Assembly (NCBI GenBank): GCA_022749755.1
Contig: CM040450.1
Location: 2,532,913 to 2,596,912 of the forward strand
From: Azadirachta indica
Lineage: Eukaryota > Streptophyta > Magnoliopsida > Sapindales > Meliaceae
Direction of reading: 5' to 3'
DNA length: 64,000 nt
The translations under genes and the position numbers were made by a program. Below, piece by piece: positions 1-11,285 of this stretch. Position 1 is the first letter of the stretch; each line of letters opens with the position of its first letter. The notes beneath the pieces were generated by a model that saw nothing but the letters and a program-made list of their open reading frames with translations, was not told the DNA's origin and did not search any database.

Positions 1-423
1 GTACTTGCATAACCATATATTAATATTGTTTTCTCTTCTTTATCTATCTTACTAAATGTCGAATGGGAACGCTCTATCACGGTTAATTTGTTGTTATCTA
101 CGGATTATAATTGATAATTAGTATTAAATTTATGAATATTTGCCCTAAATCCTAAACGCCGCTGAAGTGTTGAAGCACGGCTAGCTGGGCTTGTAAAATA
201 ATGGAGGACCCAATACAAGTACTCACAGTTGAAACTATTAAGCAGACTGAATTGCTTTGTGTTAGGCAGGAGGCAATCACGTGCTGAACAGTTGATGACT
301 AGGGTTAGGTGAGAAAGTCTGAGGATTACCAATTTGAAAATCTTGACAGACAACATTCAATTTCTCGATTTTAGGATTGTTACCGCGAAATTAAGCAAAT
401 CATCTTCTTTTTTTTTTTTTTAA

Positions 424-454
<31 letters not shown>

Positions 455-1940
455 GGTGCATGCATGTGAAAATTAATTCAATTGGTAGGCAGTGATTAAT
501 TCAAGAGTCAAGGCAGTAGATAGAACGGTTGTCAAGAAGCAGTTTTGTCGCCAGAAAACAGAGCAATTGCATGTGAACAATTGAATCTTATGAAACGAGA
601 AGACGAGCTAAAATGGTATTTGATATTCGAGCTATATATATGCATATGTATGAATACATACACGGATACATATACAAATACGTCAAAACCAGAAATAACC
701 ATTTTCAATCTTTAAGATCGTTTTTACTTTATTTCTGAAAAATTAAGAGTTTACATTAGATAGTAAATGTGTTTTATAAACATATAAAATATAGTTTGAA
801 AATATTGAATTTTAGTAATATTAAAAATTTATTCTTATAGATAACTAATATATATTAGACACTCACATACTTAATAATGAATATATAATTTTATTCACAA
901 CACAACTAAAATTATAGGATAGAAATAAAGTTATGAAAAAGAAAAAGATACTATTAATTAGATACAAATTAAATTTATATTTTAATTTTACGAATGTACT
1001 ACTATTCATTCGATATGTAATGATTAAAGTTTTAGAAAAAATCCTAATCTTTTTTTTTAAAAAAATTTAACAAGATCTAGAAATCGAAATTAATTAATGA
1101 AGTTTAATATGTAAAGCTTGCCTATTGCTGGTTGACGGTGGATTAATCCAGCGTATTGACACGCGTACGCAATAGAAGTGGAAATTTTCGCTGTTAAAAA
1201 ATAAAGCCGGTGCAAATTAAGCAATAAAGCTGCGTTGGGACTGCTGTAGGTCATTATAATTAACACTGGTCCACCCCGGCAGTTTGGACATTTATATATT
1301 AATTTCAAGTTGAAAATGAGTAATTTTAACTTCAGCAAAAGTTTGCTGGAATGAGTTACATTGACGGATGCCGCAGACTGTAATGATGTTTCTTCATCTA
1401 CGTTCTCGGTTCATTGATTCATAAATTAAGTTAAGAATTAATACATTTGTAGGTAATTACTTAATGTCAGATGAAAAATTCATTTGCACAAGATTGCCAA
1501 ATCCAACCCCAAGAATTTAGCACAAAATTAAAAGTTTCCATCGATCATATGGTCATGAATTATTTTTAACTTATAAACCATGCATGAGATAATTAATTTG
1601 TACATTTTCTTTGGCTAAAATCAATCAATATTAAGTCTTGTAATTTTTCTTAATTATTTGATATCGACGCCTGTTATTATGTTGTTTCTATGTAGTTCTA
1701 GTTGCATTAAAAAAATCTACCAACAAATTAATACGGCATTCTTCTGATTCAACCCTTTCTATTTTAATTTGGTCGTACCAAATGCATCAAATATATTTAG
1801 TCCTTTACGGTTTATGTCCCAACACGAAAATATTACTTAGCGAAAGAAAGAGACTCGTAGTGATACAAGTACATCCTTGTAATTTATTCTTCTCAAACTA
1901 TCTTATTCCGATTTCCATTTCAAATTCCGTTTCTTCCGCT
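1..1940. other. Intergenic, no gene; ancestral 3' flank of LTP copy 1
   Basis: No convincing coding region is visible. There is a short AAT-type microsatellite around 423-454. From about 1600 the sequence resembles the 3' flanks of LTP copies 2 and 3: a shared TTAATTATTTGAT stretch, the phrase GGTCGTACCAAAT near 1771, and 'cttgtaatttattcttctc' near 1877. This shows that the tandem duplication unit extends well past the LTP coding region. Confidence 0.6.
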
Positions 1941-2417
1941 TCACTTGACCCTGTACAGCAACGGACAAATCGTTAATTAGAAAAAACGAACAGAAAAAAC
2001 GAAAAACATGCAAGAGATATTAGAAGTATTCAAAATATGCAACATATTTATATATATATATATATATATATATTTATGCGCAGTTGGTGGCGGTGCTGAT
2101 CTTGTAAGGAATGTTCACACCGCAGTGGCACGGGGAGACCAGCAGCGACGTTAGGTTTGATGCCAGAGATTTTTCTGGCAGCGTTTCGCAAGCACCTGCA
2201 GGCAGTCTGGGTCAGGGGTGGTTCTAGCGGCGGCGTTAAGAGCTCTGACGCGGTTGCAGCAGGGAACCGGAGGAGAAAACCCCCCGATGCTGAGGTAAGA
2301 AATTCATGGACCCGATTTGCTAGTCACCTGACCACATGTCAATGCGTGAGTCATTGGTGCGTTGACCAAAACGCTGAGGACCAAGCGCAAAAAAGCTTGA
2401 GAGCAGCAGCCACGTCG
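1941..2417 (-). pseudogene. Non-specific lipid transfer protein pseudogene (LTP copy 1)
   Basis: Read on the minus strand, this is clearly homologous to the two intact LTP genes at 8.8-9.2 kb and 14.3-14.8 kb, but it cannot make the protein. The start ATG is GTG (2415-2417). One base is lost in the signal-peptide region (GCTTTGG in copy 3 is GCTTGG here), shifting frame. The Cys codon in the 'GPCISYL' equivalent is TGA. Two bases are missing in the 'TPDRQTAC' equivalent, a second frameshift. The splice donor after the last Cys (AAGTA in the paralogues) is AAATA, and an AT microsatellite of about 30 bp follows. The 10-nt terminal exon (1941-1950) is still recognisable. The promoter TATA box is degraded and the upstream region is split by the 2525-6460 insertion. 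Pseudogene status is well supported by several independent lesions. Confidence 0.92.
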
Positions 2418-2524
2418 TTTTCTTGAGAAAATTTGAGAAAAAGTTTTTGATTTCAGTTGGGTTTGTTGGAAGCTTGAGTGAGAGTGAAGATGTGAAGGAG
2501 TTAGAGGTTTATGTGGAAGAGTAC

Positions 2525-5500
2525 CACTACAACAAAAACTACATATGGTAGCATCTGAAAAATGCTACCATATGTTAGTGGTAGGCATTTTAGCCTATAT
2601 CATGTTATTTAACGTAATTAAAAAATTTTATTTTTCGTAACATTTTTTGGATGTTAAAAAAGAGAATAAGTAACATTGGCAAAAAGATAGATAATTATCC
2701 ATCATTACATTTTATTAGTGCTATCATTTATTGTAAAATTTATTTGAGCATATGCCTATAACTATATAAAAAAAATATATTCATATTTATATGATAATTT
2801 CAAATTTTCTTAATATTATCAATTAAATTGTAAATATCAAATATCAAATAATATAATACATAATTTATCATTCAAATTATTCTATTGATCAAAATTATGT
2901 ACATACATATTTATCATGTATTTTATCAAAGAAATAATATATAAATAATTATATTATCATATAACAAAGCTCAAAGTACACAAAATATACACAAAAGATA
3001 AGTATTTTCCTTACCTGATACCACATTTGTCTTCACATAATTCCACCTTCAGCTACTTAATGTGGTTGATTTTCCTTCGTTCTCTATACAATGCTTTGCT
3101 CACTTGTTGCCATAGCATTCTGTGAAAAAATTACTGCTAAGTTTGCACTTTGCTAAGATGACATAATCAGAGTCAGGGCACTTTTATTGTAGAAAGAAAG
3201 CACTGATTATGATGTTTATTACAAAAAGAGCCTTAAAGGCATGCAAATTTATCTATGATCTGTGTTGTAAACATCTCATCATCAAAAGGACATTCATCGT
3301 AAGCGTAGAAAAATCCTTTGCAAGAAACATAAATAGAGGGCCATGCGATGACACATGCATATAAGACCAAAAAACCTTATGGTAGGTTGTATTTGTAATA
3401 TTTAATATCGTATCTTTTGGGTATAAAGTCATATACAATAGTTAACTATAAACTAAAAATTTGAGTTATATACCTGGCACGTGAAAGAACATATTTAGTA
3501 TTTAATATTCCCTGCATTAAACACCTTTCCTTAAGAAAATGCTAAAATTTTAAATTTTCTAACTAATTCTCATCCTGTTGAAAAAGTAGAAGCCGTCTCT
3601 CACAAAAATACTATGTTTAACTTAGAGCATCTAGTGCATCATAAAATATTTTAAAGTAGTTCTAATATATATTCATCATTCCACCTAATTATACATTTAT
3701 TGTTGTTAAAAAGTATGCTAACAGGAGTATATGTGCATAAATTAAGGGTCTTGCTATCTGGCAAATCAAATCAAAATTCAGCAGGGGTAAAGAATCTACA
3801 GCAAAATGTCTATAATATTTCCATCTACAGATTCTACAGCAAGGTAAAGCTTCAACAAGAAATAAACTGCAACAATTCCCAACCAGCACCAAAAAACATA
3901 TTTATATATATATATAAATAATATTATAACTTAGTCATGGAGGGCTTGACATATATGTGTGTGTATAATATTATTAGTTATATATTATATTACTTTTCCT
4001 TTTGAGCTTTGAAAATTATATTGCCCCAATTATATAGATGGTTGAAGAAATGCACTAATATGTCCACATTAATGGCTTACCCACATCAATTTAGAAATTA
4101 ACTTATATTTAATTACCTTATATTTATTGCAAAACTAATCTAATAATTAGCCTTACCCATAATTCCAACAAAAATTACACAATAGAGAAAATAAAACAGA
4201 TATAAAAAAAATTAGAAATCAATGTTTACACAAATATCATCGCTTGTTCTTCTTTCTTTATTGCAAGATTTCTCTGTCTAAACCCTTATGTATTTGTTCT
4301 GAAGACACAGCAAAGTCATGCATTTAAGCTTATATAAGGTGGGAACATTACCGTCCACTTCAATATATTAACATGAGTAGGAACTACCTTCAAAAGTCAC
4401 AAACTCAAAAGGATACCAAATCATCAAAAGGTTTGGTTGGCTGCTGCTGCTGGGGGTCTGTTTCTCCTCAGCAGCTTGCTGTTTTATGCTAATTTTGCTT
4501 CTGGGAATTGCTGTTTGGCTGCTGCCCTGCTTGGACTCCTTCTTTTTCTGCTTTTGCTGAGCTTGTATCATTACTGCTTGCTGTTCTGTTTCCCATCAGA
4601 TGCTTGATGTTATATGTTTTTGTTGCTTTGTTACTTCTGCTGCTGGGGTCTATTGTTTGGTTTGCTGCCGCTGCTATGCTTTGCTTTGCTGCGCCATGTT
4701 GCTTCCCGGCTTGATTATTACTTCCACTGGTATTGCTGCGTTTGAATTCTGTTGTTATACCAGAATGCAAATGGCTTCCCTGCATATGGCTTTTGTATTC
4801 TTCATCTTTGGATTTTTTCAAGTGCTTAGTTTTTGTCATGGGGAGAAGCTCTTTTAGTTTCTCCTTTTGTCTTCCTATGATCGTTTGGCATTTGTTTGAC
4901 TCTTTTAGTTTTTCATAATTTTGCCTCTTTTTGAGGCTTCCTTTTTTTAAAAAAAAAAAAATCCAATGACTACTAAATTACCAAGCAAGCTCAGTTTATC
5001 ATCAGATATGCGAAATTCCACACATTGGTTAGATTCAAAAACAAGTGCTCTATTATTAAGCCTTACCACATATTTCACTACAAAATGCAATTAAATCACT
5101 CTAAATCTTTCTTCCTACCTAGAAGAAACCACAAAAATTTAAATTATATAACCCAAATTATATGGGTGGTTTCACGACTTACGTTGGTCTAATTTGAAAC
5201 AAAAGGGAGTTCCTTTATCATGATTTAAATCTAAACAAGTCCCTTTAATGTGTTCATTAAAATGCACTGAAAATACAGAAAAACATAAAAAAGAAAAATA
5301 ATAGAAGAACAAGAATGGAAATTCAGAACCCACTTAGTTTTTTTTTTCATGTCATGTGCCAAAAATTTTCCCAGTTCCCAAACCAAAAAAAAAGGAAACT
5401 AAATTAAATTAAAAGAGTACCTTGGACTTTGAATCCTAGAAATGGAATTCGCCAAGACGTTCCTCTCTTGACAAATTTTTTTCCATAAGAAGCTTAAGCT

Positions 5501-6460
5501 TTCCAACACTACAAACAAAATAACTATAAAATGAATTCAAAACAGTAAAATTTATGACAAATCTTGAGTACAATAATTGCTCAAATCCAAAAAAAGAACT
5601 CTTGGGATTAACAATAACATATAAAATTTTAGGCTAATTAAAAACTTGTAAGAATCTTGAAAATCAAGTTAAGACTCAGAAAATTGAAGAAAATGTGTCA
5701 ACCAGACAAGAGAATGGAAGAAATCAAAATCATAATTAGGCAAAATCATCGAAACGAGGATAAATCTAAAAAAATTGTCAAAGTGCGTATTTTGAATTTG
5801 AGCGAATTTCAAAAATATTATTTGACCATTAGATTCTATTATGAAATTTTCCATAAATCTTAGCAAAATCACACTTGATTCCTACAACCATGACTCCTCC
5901 GTGAGCTTCAAATCTAATTATTGATCAAATTCATCAGATGATTGGTGTTGCTCATGGATTTGAGTTGGTTCTTGTAGTAGAGAGGCGAGGAAGGAGGCAA
6001 CAACTTTGATTTGCCATAAAAGGGTTTAGTGAGGTTGGAGTCCTCTTTGACGCCGACTGTATTGTTGGCCATTGATTAATTACGATTGGATTCTGATTCT
6101 TCTTTTATGTAATTTGTTAAAAAAAGATTTCAGATAAGTTGGAGAGTCAAGGTTAGAAATTTTTCCAAACTTTGGGTATTTTCAGTCAAATTTTGTTAAG
6201 GTGGAAAATTTTGGAGGCAAATATTTTGTCCAAATAAAACTATATCATTTTTCTTTTCTTCTGGCCAATTTTGTAGCATTCTTTCACTGTTGTAGCATTT
6301 TTATAATGCAACAATAATTAATATAATACATAGCATTAATAAAAATGCTACAAATAGGATATAAATAAAATAAAAGAAAAGGTGCTATCATTTTAACACT
6401 AAATTGTCGCATTTTTTTAAGAGATACTATTAAATGCTACTATAGGTCAAATTTATTGTA
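2525..6460. mobile_element. CACTA-like DNA transposon, non-autonomous, inserted in the LTP copy 1 promoter
   Basis: The left end begins CACTACAACAAAA. The reverse complement of the right end (CTACAATAAATTTGACCTATAGTAGCAT) aligns with the left end over about 28 bp with several mismatches, although the last two or three bases at the right differ. GTAGCAT/ATGCTAC motifs recur in both subterminal zones, including a 13-bp perfect inverted repeat at 2542-2554/2562-2574 and several copies at 6275-6440; such subterminal repeats are typical of CACTA (En/Spm) elements. The flanks rejoin to match the uninterrupted promoter of LTP copy 2: 'gaagagta' at left and 'gaagaagatcaat' at right, against 'gaagagtagaagcagaagatcaat' at 9304. 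No transposase domain is recognisable. A low-complexity CTG-rich stretch (about 4440-4780) and small ORFs are present, none convincing. The target-site duplication is not clean. Confidence 0.72.
2542..2574. repeat. Subterminal perfect 13-bp inverted repeat of the CACTA-like element
   Basis: CATATGGTAGCAT at 2542-2554 is mirrored exactly by ATGCTACCATATG at 2562-2574 with a 7-nt spacer. The core GTAGCAT motif recurs at the other end of the element (for example 6275-6360), as expected for transposase-binding subterminal repeats. Confidence 0.75.
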
Positions 6461-8370
6461 GAAGAAGATCAATGAAGGGGTAAGAGAGTGTGGAATATAT
6501 TGGTTGGAAGTTGAGCTAAATTTAATGGTTTGATTCTTTTTCTTTCATTTTGAACGGTAGAATTCATTTTAGTTCTTATATTTTGTAAATTAAATTAGAG
6601 TTTAGGTAATAAATTTAACACTAACAACATAAAATTTTTTTAAACTTTCAGTTTTACCTCTCTTTCGTTTGTAAAATTAATCTTTATTAAGTTCATCTTA
6701 TGGGAAGAAGGATAGTGCAATAACTTTATAAGAATAACTAGCTAATTATTAATATATTATATTAAAAAAAATGTGAGTTTAAGTTTGGATATAGAAAAAT
6801 ATTAATGTTATATTCACCCCATATCGGCTTTCATTACACCTGTCTTTTCTCATACCCATTCTCCATACCTAGGAAAGGTACCTCATACTTACAAAAGATT
6901 TTGGCATCCCACGCCACGGTCCACCGAGTTTCGAATGAATAAAAATATAAAATATTTAAAGAATATTGTATTAATTATAAGTTGGTGGGTGAGTATGGAA
7001 AGATATTGTCCCACTTATGCGTTATTATGTTGTCCAAAATAATAATAATAAAAATAAATTCAAAGGTACAAATTATCTTATACTACAAAATTATATATGC
7101 TGCGCAGTATAAAAATCACCACGTAAATAAACAACAAATAATAAGTACATATATTTATTTTAAATTCTTTTAGATAATAATGGAAACAAAATTTTCCCAA
7201 AGTCATTTAAATACGAATTTATTATTTACCTTTTTTATGTTAATTAAATTAGAAAAAAGCAACTTATTAGGTTATAATATATGTGACCTCTGCAAATTAC
7301 AGGATTAATACAGCGCCGGAGATGATCATGATCATATCCCGTCTTCTCACATTGCGATCATTACGTGTACGTATTATTAAACAAATATTTATAATGTTTA
7401 AAATTATTTAACATCAAATTTACCATTTATTTTATAAATATGGTATTGTATTTGTTTAGGGTTTACAATTGATTCAATAATGACCGATGGTAATCTAAAG
7501 CCTAAAACATAACATTCTAACAGCATGAAAATTTAGACAACATATATCGCAACATGATATATATATATATATACAATAATCTTTTAATTTTATATATTTT
7601 TTATATTATTTATAAATTATTGAATTTATATATTTTAAAAATTGAGAAATATCTTATACATACATTAATTATAATTTATTAATTATGGGGATAGATCAAC
7701 ATTACATATATTACTATATAATTTGTTGATAGTTAAATTTAGACACCTTTAAATTAATGCATATGTTACATTAAATTTCAACCATAATAAAAAGTGTATA
7801 AATTCAACAATTCATAAAATAGTATAAAAATATGTTTAAACTTTTAAAACTGACCATCCATCCTTCTTAATTATATATTAATTACATACATTGGATATAC
7901 CATAAAAATTATGTTAGAATTAATACTCCTACCATCTTCTCTTTTGAAATCGCCAATATATTTACTGCATTGCTCTCCATTTTAAATCCTAGTGAATTTG
8001 GTTAGTAATATGTTCTTTTTACATGAATTTAAATATAAAATTTGAAGGAGACCACCTTTAATGTAAATAGATGGGGACTGCGTTGATTATAACATTAATG
8101 TTTCACCCTGCTATCAGTTTGGCCTTTATGATATTATTTCTTCTACTTCCTGATCGATTCGTTGGTTGATCAATATCGAAATACATAGACATATATATAT
8201 ATATATATTTGTCTTAATTATTGGCATTAAAATCATTAATTGTTGCTAAAATTAATCAAATATATAACTCACTCTTCATATTTTTCTTAATTATTTGATT
8301 TCAAGTTTCAACGCCAGGTATTAGCATCAAAGAAGATCTCCAGACAGTTATGTAATTATATATTCGGGTT
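6461..8370. other. Displaced LTP copy 1 promoter followed by intergenic DNA
   Basis: About 6461-6740 aligns with the promoter of LTP copy 2 (about 9313-9600): shared phrases include 'ctttttctttcattttgaa' and the 'ctctctttcgtttgtaaaattaa'-type region. It is therefore the upstream half of the LTP copy 1 promoter, now 3.9 kb from its gene. The rest is AT-rich intergenic sequence, including an inverted-repeat segment (6928-7040) and an AT microsatellite near 7558. No gene is supported. Confidence 0.6.
6928..7040 (+). repeat. Inverted repeat, copy A (mate at 11884-11993)
   Basis: This stretch ('tttcgaatgaataaaaata' ... 'gttggtgggtgagtatgg' ... 'tgtccaaaat') is matched in reverse complement by 11884-11993, with few mismatches and one or two small gaps. 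No coding potential is visible. It may be part of a transposon or an inverted piece of the LTP duplication unit. Confidence 0.75.
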
Positions 8371-8748
8371 GGTCCCTTTGTAATTTTTCAATTAGGTCGT
8401 ACCAAATTAATATTATTCAGTGATTTAGAACGAATAGTCGTACGTCCACAGAAAAGGAGAATATGTGCAAGAAATTAATGAGAAAACTAACAATTGACAA
8501 AATGAACTTCCATTACTGCAGCTGGTAGACATAGATTTCCATTCCTTAACCACATACAACGACAGAACAGTTGCAGAAAACATAAACATATATATGAAAA
8601 CCGGAGACAAAGACGTACAGAACACGAAAGAAAGAGACTCGCGCGAGCGGCCATGGAGACTCGTACTAATACAAAAACATCCTTGTAATTTATTCTTCTC
8701 AGACGACTATCTTTTAGTCCACATTCCATCTCCATATCTTCCACTTGA

Positions 8749-9209
8749 TCACTTGACCCTGTGCAGCACAAAAATGGAGAAATTAATCATTGGAACCAAC
8801 AGAATTAAAAATTATGTAGAAAAATGAAAAATACTAGTATTTTGAGATATATAGACATGTACTTAGCGCAGTCGGTGGAGGTGCTGATCTTGTCAGGAAT
8901 GTTGACACCGCACGCGCCAGGGAGACCAGCAGCCACGTTAGGGTTGATGCGAGAGTTTTGTCTGGCAGAATTTTGCAAGCAGCTGCAGGCAGTCTGGCGG
9001 TCAGGGGTGGTTCTAGAGGCGGCGTTAAGAGCTCTGACGCCGTTGCAGCAGGGAACCGGAGGCGAACGCCTACCGGTCCTGAGGTAAGAAATGCATGGGC
9101 CCAATGTGCTAGTCACATGCCCACATGTTAATGCATGAGTGATTGGTGCAGTACTGAAGAAAACGAAGAGAACAAGCAAAGAGCAAACAAGCTTGAGAGC
9201 AGCAGCCAT
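8749..9209 (-). CDS. Non-specific lipid transfer protein, type 1 (LTP copy 2)
   Basis: Predicted CDS is complement(join(8749..8758, 8863..9209)), 118 aa. Residues 1-26 form a hydrophobic signal peptide ending THA; the mature 92-residue protein starts LTCG and has the eight-cysteine pattern C-C-CC-CxC-C-C of type-1 nsLTPs, plus the two conserved lipid-binding region motifs TTPDR and IPDKIS. Family members are small secreted proteins that carry fatty acids or phospholipids in a hydrophobic cavity and act in cuticle assembly and defence. An uninterrupted reading would run past the last Cys into 'YMSIYLK'. A GT donor lies inside the Lys codon (GCTAA|GTACATG), and TGCACAG|GGTCAAGTGA at 8758-8749 provides a 10-nt exon giving Val-Lys-stop, the usual LTP intron position. 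The same acceptor and tiny exon are conserved in copies 1 and 3. Arg replaces the usual Gly/Ala-Ser in the GRRSPP loop, otherwise it looks intact. Confidence 0.9.
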
Positions 9210-9295
9210 GGCTTTTTCTTGAGAAAAGTTTTGGATTTTCAGCTGGGTTTGTTTGTAAGCTTCAGTGAGTACTGAAGAAGCGAAGAGGGTTAGGG

Positions 9296-9304
9296 GTTTA
9301 TATA
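9296..9304 (-). promoter_or_regulatory. Probable TATA box of LTP copy 2
   Basis: TATATAAAC on the minus strand, about 87 bp upstream of the ATG, matches the equivalent site of copy 3 (14884-14892). In copy 1 the equivalent site has decayed to a CACATAAA-type sequence. Confidence 0.6.
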
Positions 9305-9602
9305 GAAGAGTAGAAGCAGAAGATCAATATTGGAGGTGCAAGAGAGGAGGGTCGCGCGGTTGGTGGTTCTGCTAATTAAATTCAATGCTGTGATGCCTTT
9401 TTCTTTCATTTTGAATTGTAGAATTCAACTTCAATTAGTTCTTATCTTTTTGTAAAATTACGGTTTGGCTAATGATTTATCACTGTACCACAAAAATATT
9501 TTACCTAGCTTTCAACTTTTATTTCTCGCTTTAGTTTATAAAATTAAGTTTTGGTAAATTCATCTAACGGAAGAACGGAACGGTAATGCACTATTCTAGA
9601 AA

Positions 9603-9611
<9 letters not shown>

Positions 9612-9640
<29 letters not shown>
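9612..9640. repeat. AT microsatellite grading into a TG/CA tract
   Basis: About 14 AT units are followed by a short GTGCACGCACACGCGTGTGTG tract. It borders the left end of the LTR-like element and makes the exact left boundary of that element ambiguous. Confidence 0.85.
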
Positions 9641-9641
<1 letters not shown>

Positions 9642-11285
9642 CACGCACACGCGTGTGTGTTTTGTGGGAAAAATGTAGACAAGACATATGACAGAATGTG
9701 AGCGTATAATAATTCCAACTAACACCAGGTAAAGTAATAGGTCAACAAAGAACTAGGTTGAAAGTGATTAGGTAAGACCTACCTTGAGTTAGGCTCTCCA
9801 TTATGTATCCATAGAATATTCGACACCGTTATTCGCAAATACCCAAATGACCAGAAACTTTGAAACTTGAGGAATTATCCATATGACCAAAAACTCCAAG
9901 ACATGAGAAATCGCTATGTGACCAGAAATCTTAGAACATGAGGAATCATCCATGTGATCAGAAATCTTAGGACGTAAGGAATTGCCCACATGGCCAAAAA
10001 TCTTTAAACGTAAGGAATCGCCCACAAAACTAGAAACCTTGAAACGTGAGGAAACAGCAACCATGAACCCTGGCGTGCATAACAGACAAAGTCTTATGTT
10101 ACAGTATATAGAAGAGGGTTGAAATGACGTCATCAGATTGTATTACGGCGAGAGATGTGTATTGACTTGTTACAAGCAGTGTGCTATTTAATATTATAAC
10201 TCATTAATAAGAAACCAAGGTTGCCCCGATTACCAAATATTTTAATGACCATGTTAGTGTCACCTATGTTTCCTGTTAAAGTTAAGATTCATACTTTAAA
10301 ATATCTTTTTAGGGATCCCAAGAAAAGAGGGAGATAGTCCTTGAATATGACAGCAGACATAGTGTGCATTGAGCTGAACAAAGGTTAGGTAGCATGGTAA
10401 GGGTCAGTTGTACGTCAGTAGGGGACCACCCCTCAAGTCTGAAGGGCCACAAGGTCTGACCACGTGAAAATGAGGAAAACGACCTCTTACCACATACTAA
10501 TGGAAAATAACTACGTGGCACACATCTTTTTAGTGAAGCCAGAATCACCAATCCTTACCTGTCACATGACACTACCTATAGCCAATGGTTAGGTGCCACC
10601 TGACCAGGGTTGAGCACAATTAGGGCAACAAATCTTGTCCAATCATAACTCAACTCTTCCTCCTATATAAAAATATATTTTTCACAAGTTTAAGGTAAGT
10701 GAATACAGATTCTCATCATCATCCAAGAAAGGAAAGAAACCCATTCTCCAATAAACAATTCTCAGGCCCACGTTTGCTCATGAAATATACTTTTCTAGTA
10801 CTATTATGCCTCCATGAACATCATATAGGTTGTTTGTGAACCTTTTCCCTTTTCATTCTCTTGAAAACACAGTAATGAGACTTGGTTTGGAGATTTTTCT
10901 TTAGACCTCATTTTCTGTCCATCACTTCATCTTTAAATACAAAAAGAGGACTATATTCACGCCTTTCCAACCTTACTCTTCGATAAAATTTGACTTAAAT
11001 ATCGGAGGAGAATTTCCGGAGTGGTAACCTCCATCTGATCCATCTGATCTTTGTATTGTTTTACAGGAGGCTGGCAGGTTAAGATAACGGAGAACAGTAA
11101 TGTGAGCAAGCTGTGTCGTGACTATTTCAACACATAAAGAAGACCTTGGGCCAGTTGATCTTCGTTCTAGCTTTGCACAACATGATCTAGCTTCGAAAAT
11201 CTAGTGTGATACCGTTGACCATATTAACAACACCTAGATAATTTTCAAGACCTGTTGCGAGCCGAGCAAAATTCCCGCATTAACA
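9640..11285. mobile_element. Solo-LTR-like retrotransposon remnant
   Basis: A ~1.6 kb segment unlike the flanking LTP unit and less AT-rich. It ends CCCGCATTAACA, a TG...CA-type LTR terminus; the left end is either TGCACGC at 9640 or TGTGGGAAAAATG at 9663. If 9640 is right, ATATG (9635-9639) and ATATG (11286-11290) would be a 5-bp target-site duplication, but the left copy lies inside a microsatellite. A core-promoter-like CTATATAAAA lies near 10663, about two-thirds along, as in an LTR with U3-R-U5 order. No gag/pol reading frame, primer-binding site or second LTR follows, which points to a solo LTR. Family assignment (Ty3 or other) is not possible by eye. Confidence 0.55.
9846..10057. repeat. 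Six degenerate tandem repeats of 36 bp inside the LTR-like element
   Basis: Units follow the pattern 'gtgaccagaaatcttagaac' then 'atgaggaatcatccat', repeated about six times with 60-85% identity by eye. Because 36 is a multiple of three, the minus strand shows a weak 12-residue repeat (variants of GNSLRPKISGHM), but no protein is believed to be made. U3-located tandem repeats are common in plant LTRs and can act as enhancer-like modules. Confidence 0.8.

Noticed and set aside
4489..4839. 116-codon minus-strand frame inside the CACTA-like element, rich in Ser/Asn/Gln/Lys
   Set aside because: Low-complexity product of a CTG/CAG-rich stretch; no transposase or known domain, no supporting splice structure.
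5890..6075. Minus-strand ~51-codon frame beginning MANNTVGVKED within the CACTA-like element
   Set aside because: Short and without family resemblance; could be a captured exon but the sequence alone does not show this.
8824..9087. 87-codon plus-strand frame opposite LTP copy 2 (and similar frames opposite copies 1 and 3)
   Set aside because: It is the antisense shadow of the eight-cysteine LTP coding region; the conserved protein, splice sites and TATA box are all on the minus strand.
9801..10133. 110-codon minus-strand frame with 12-residue repeats
   Set aside because: It is produced by the 36-bp tandem DNA repeats in the LTR-like element; no homology or conserved start, so not called as a gene.
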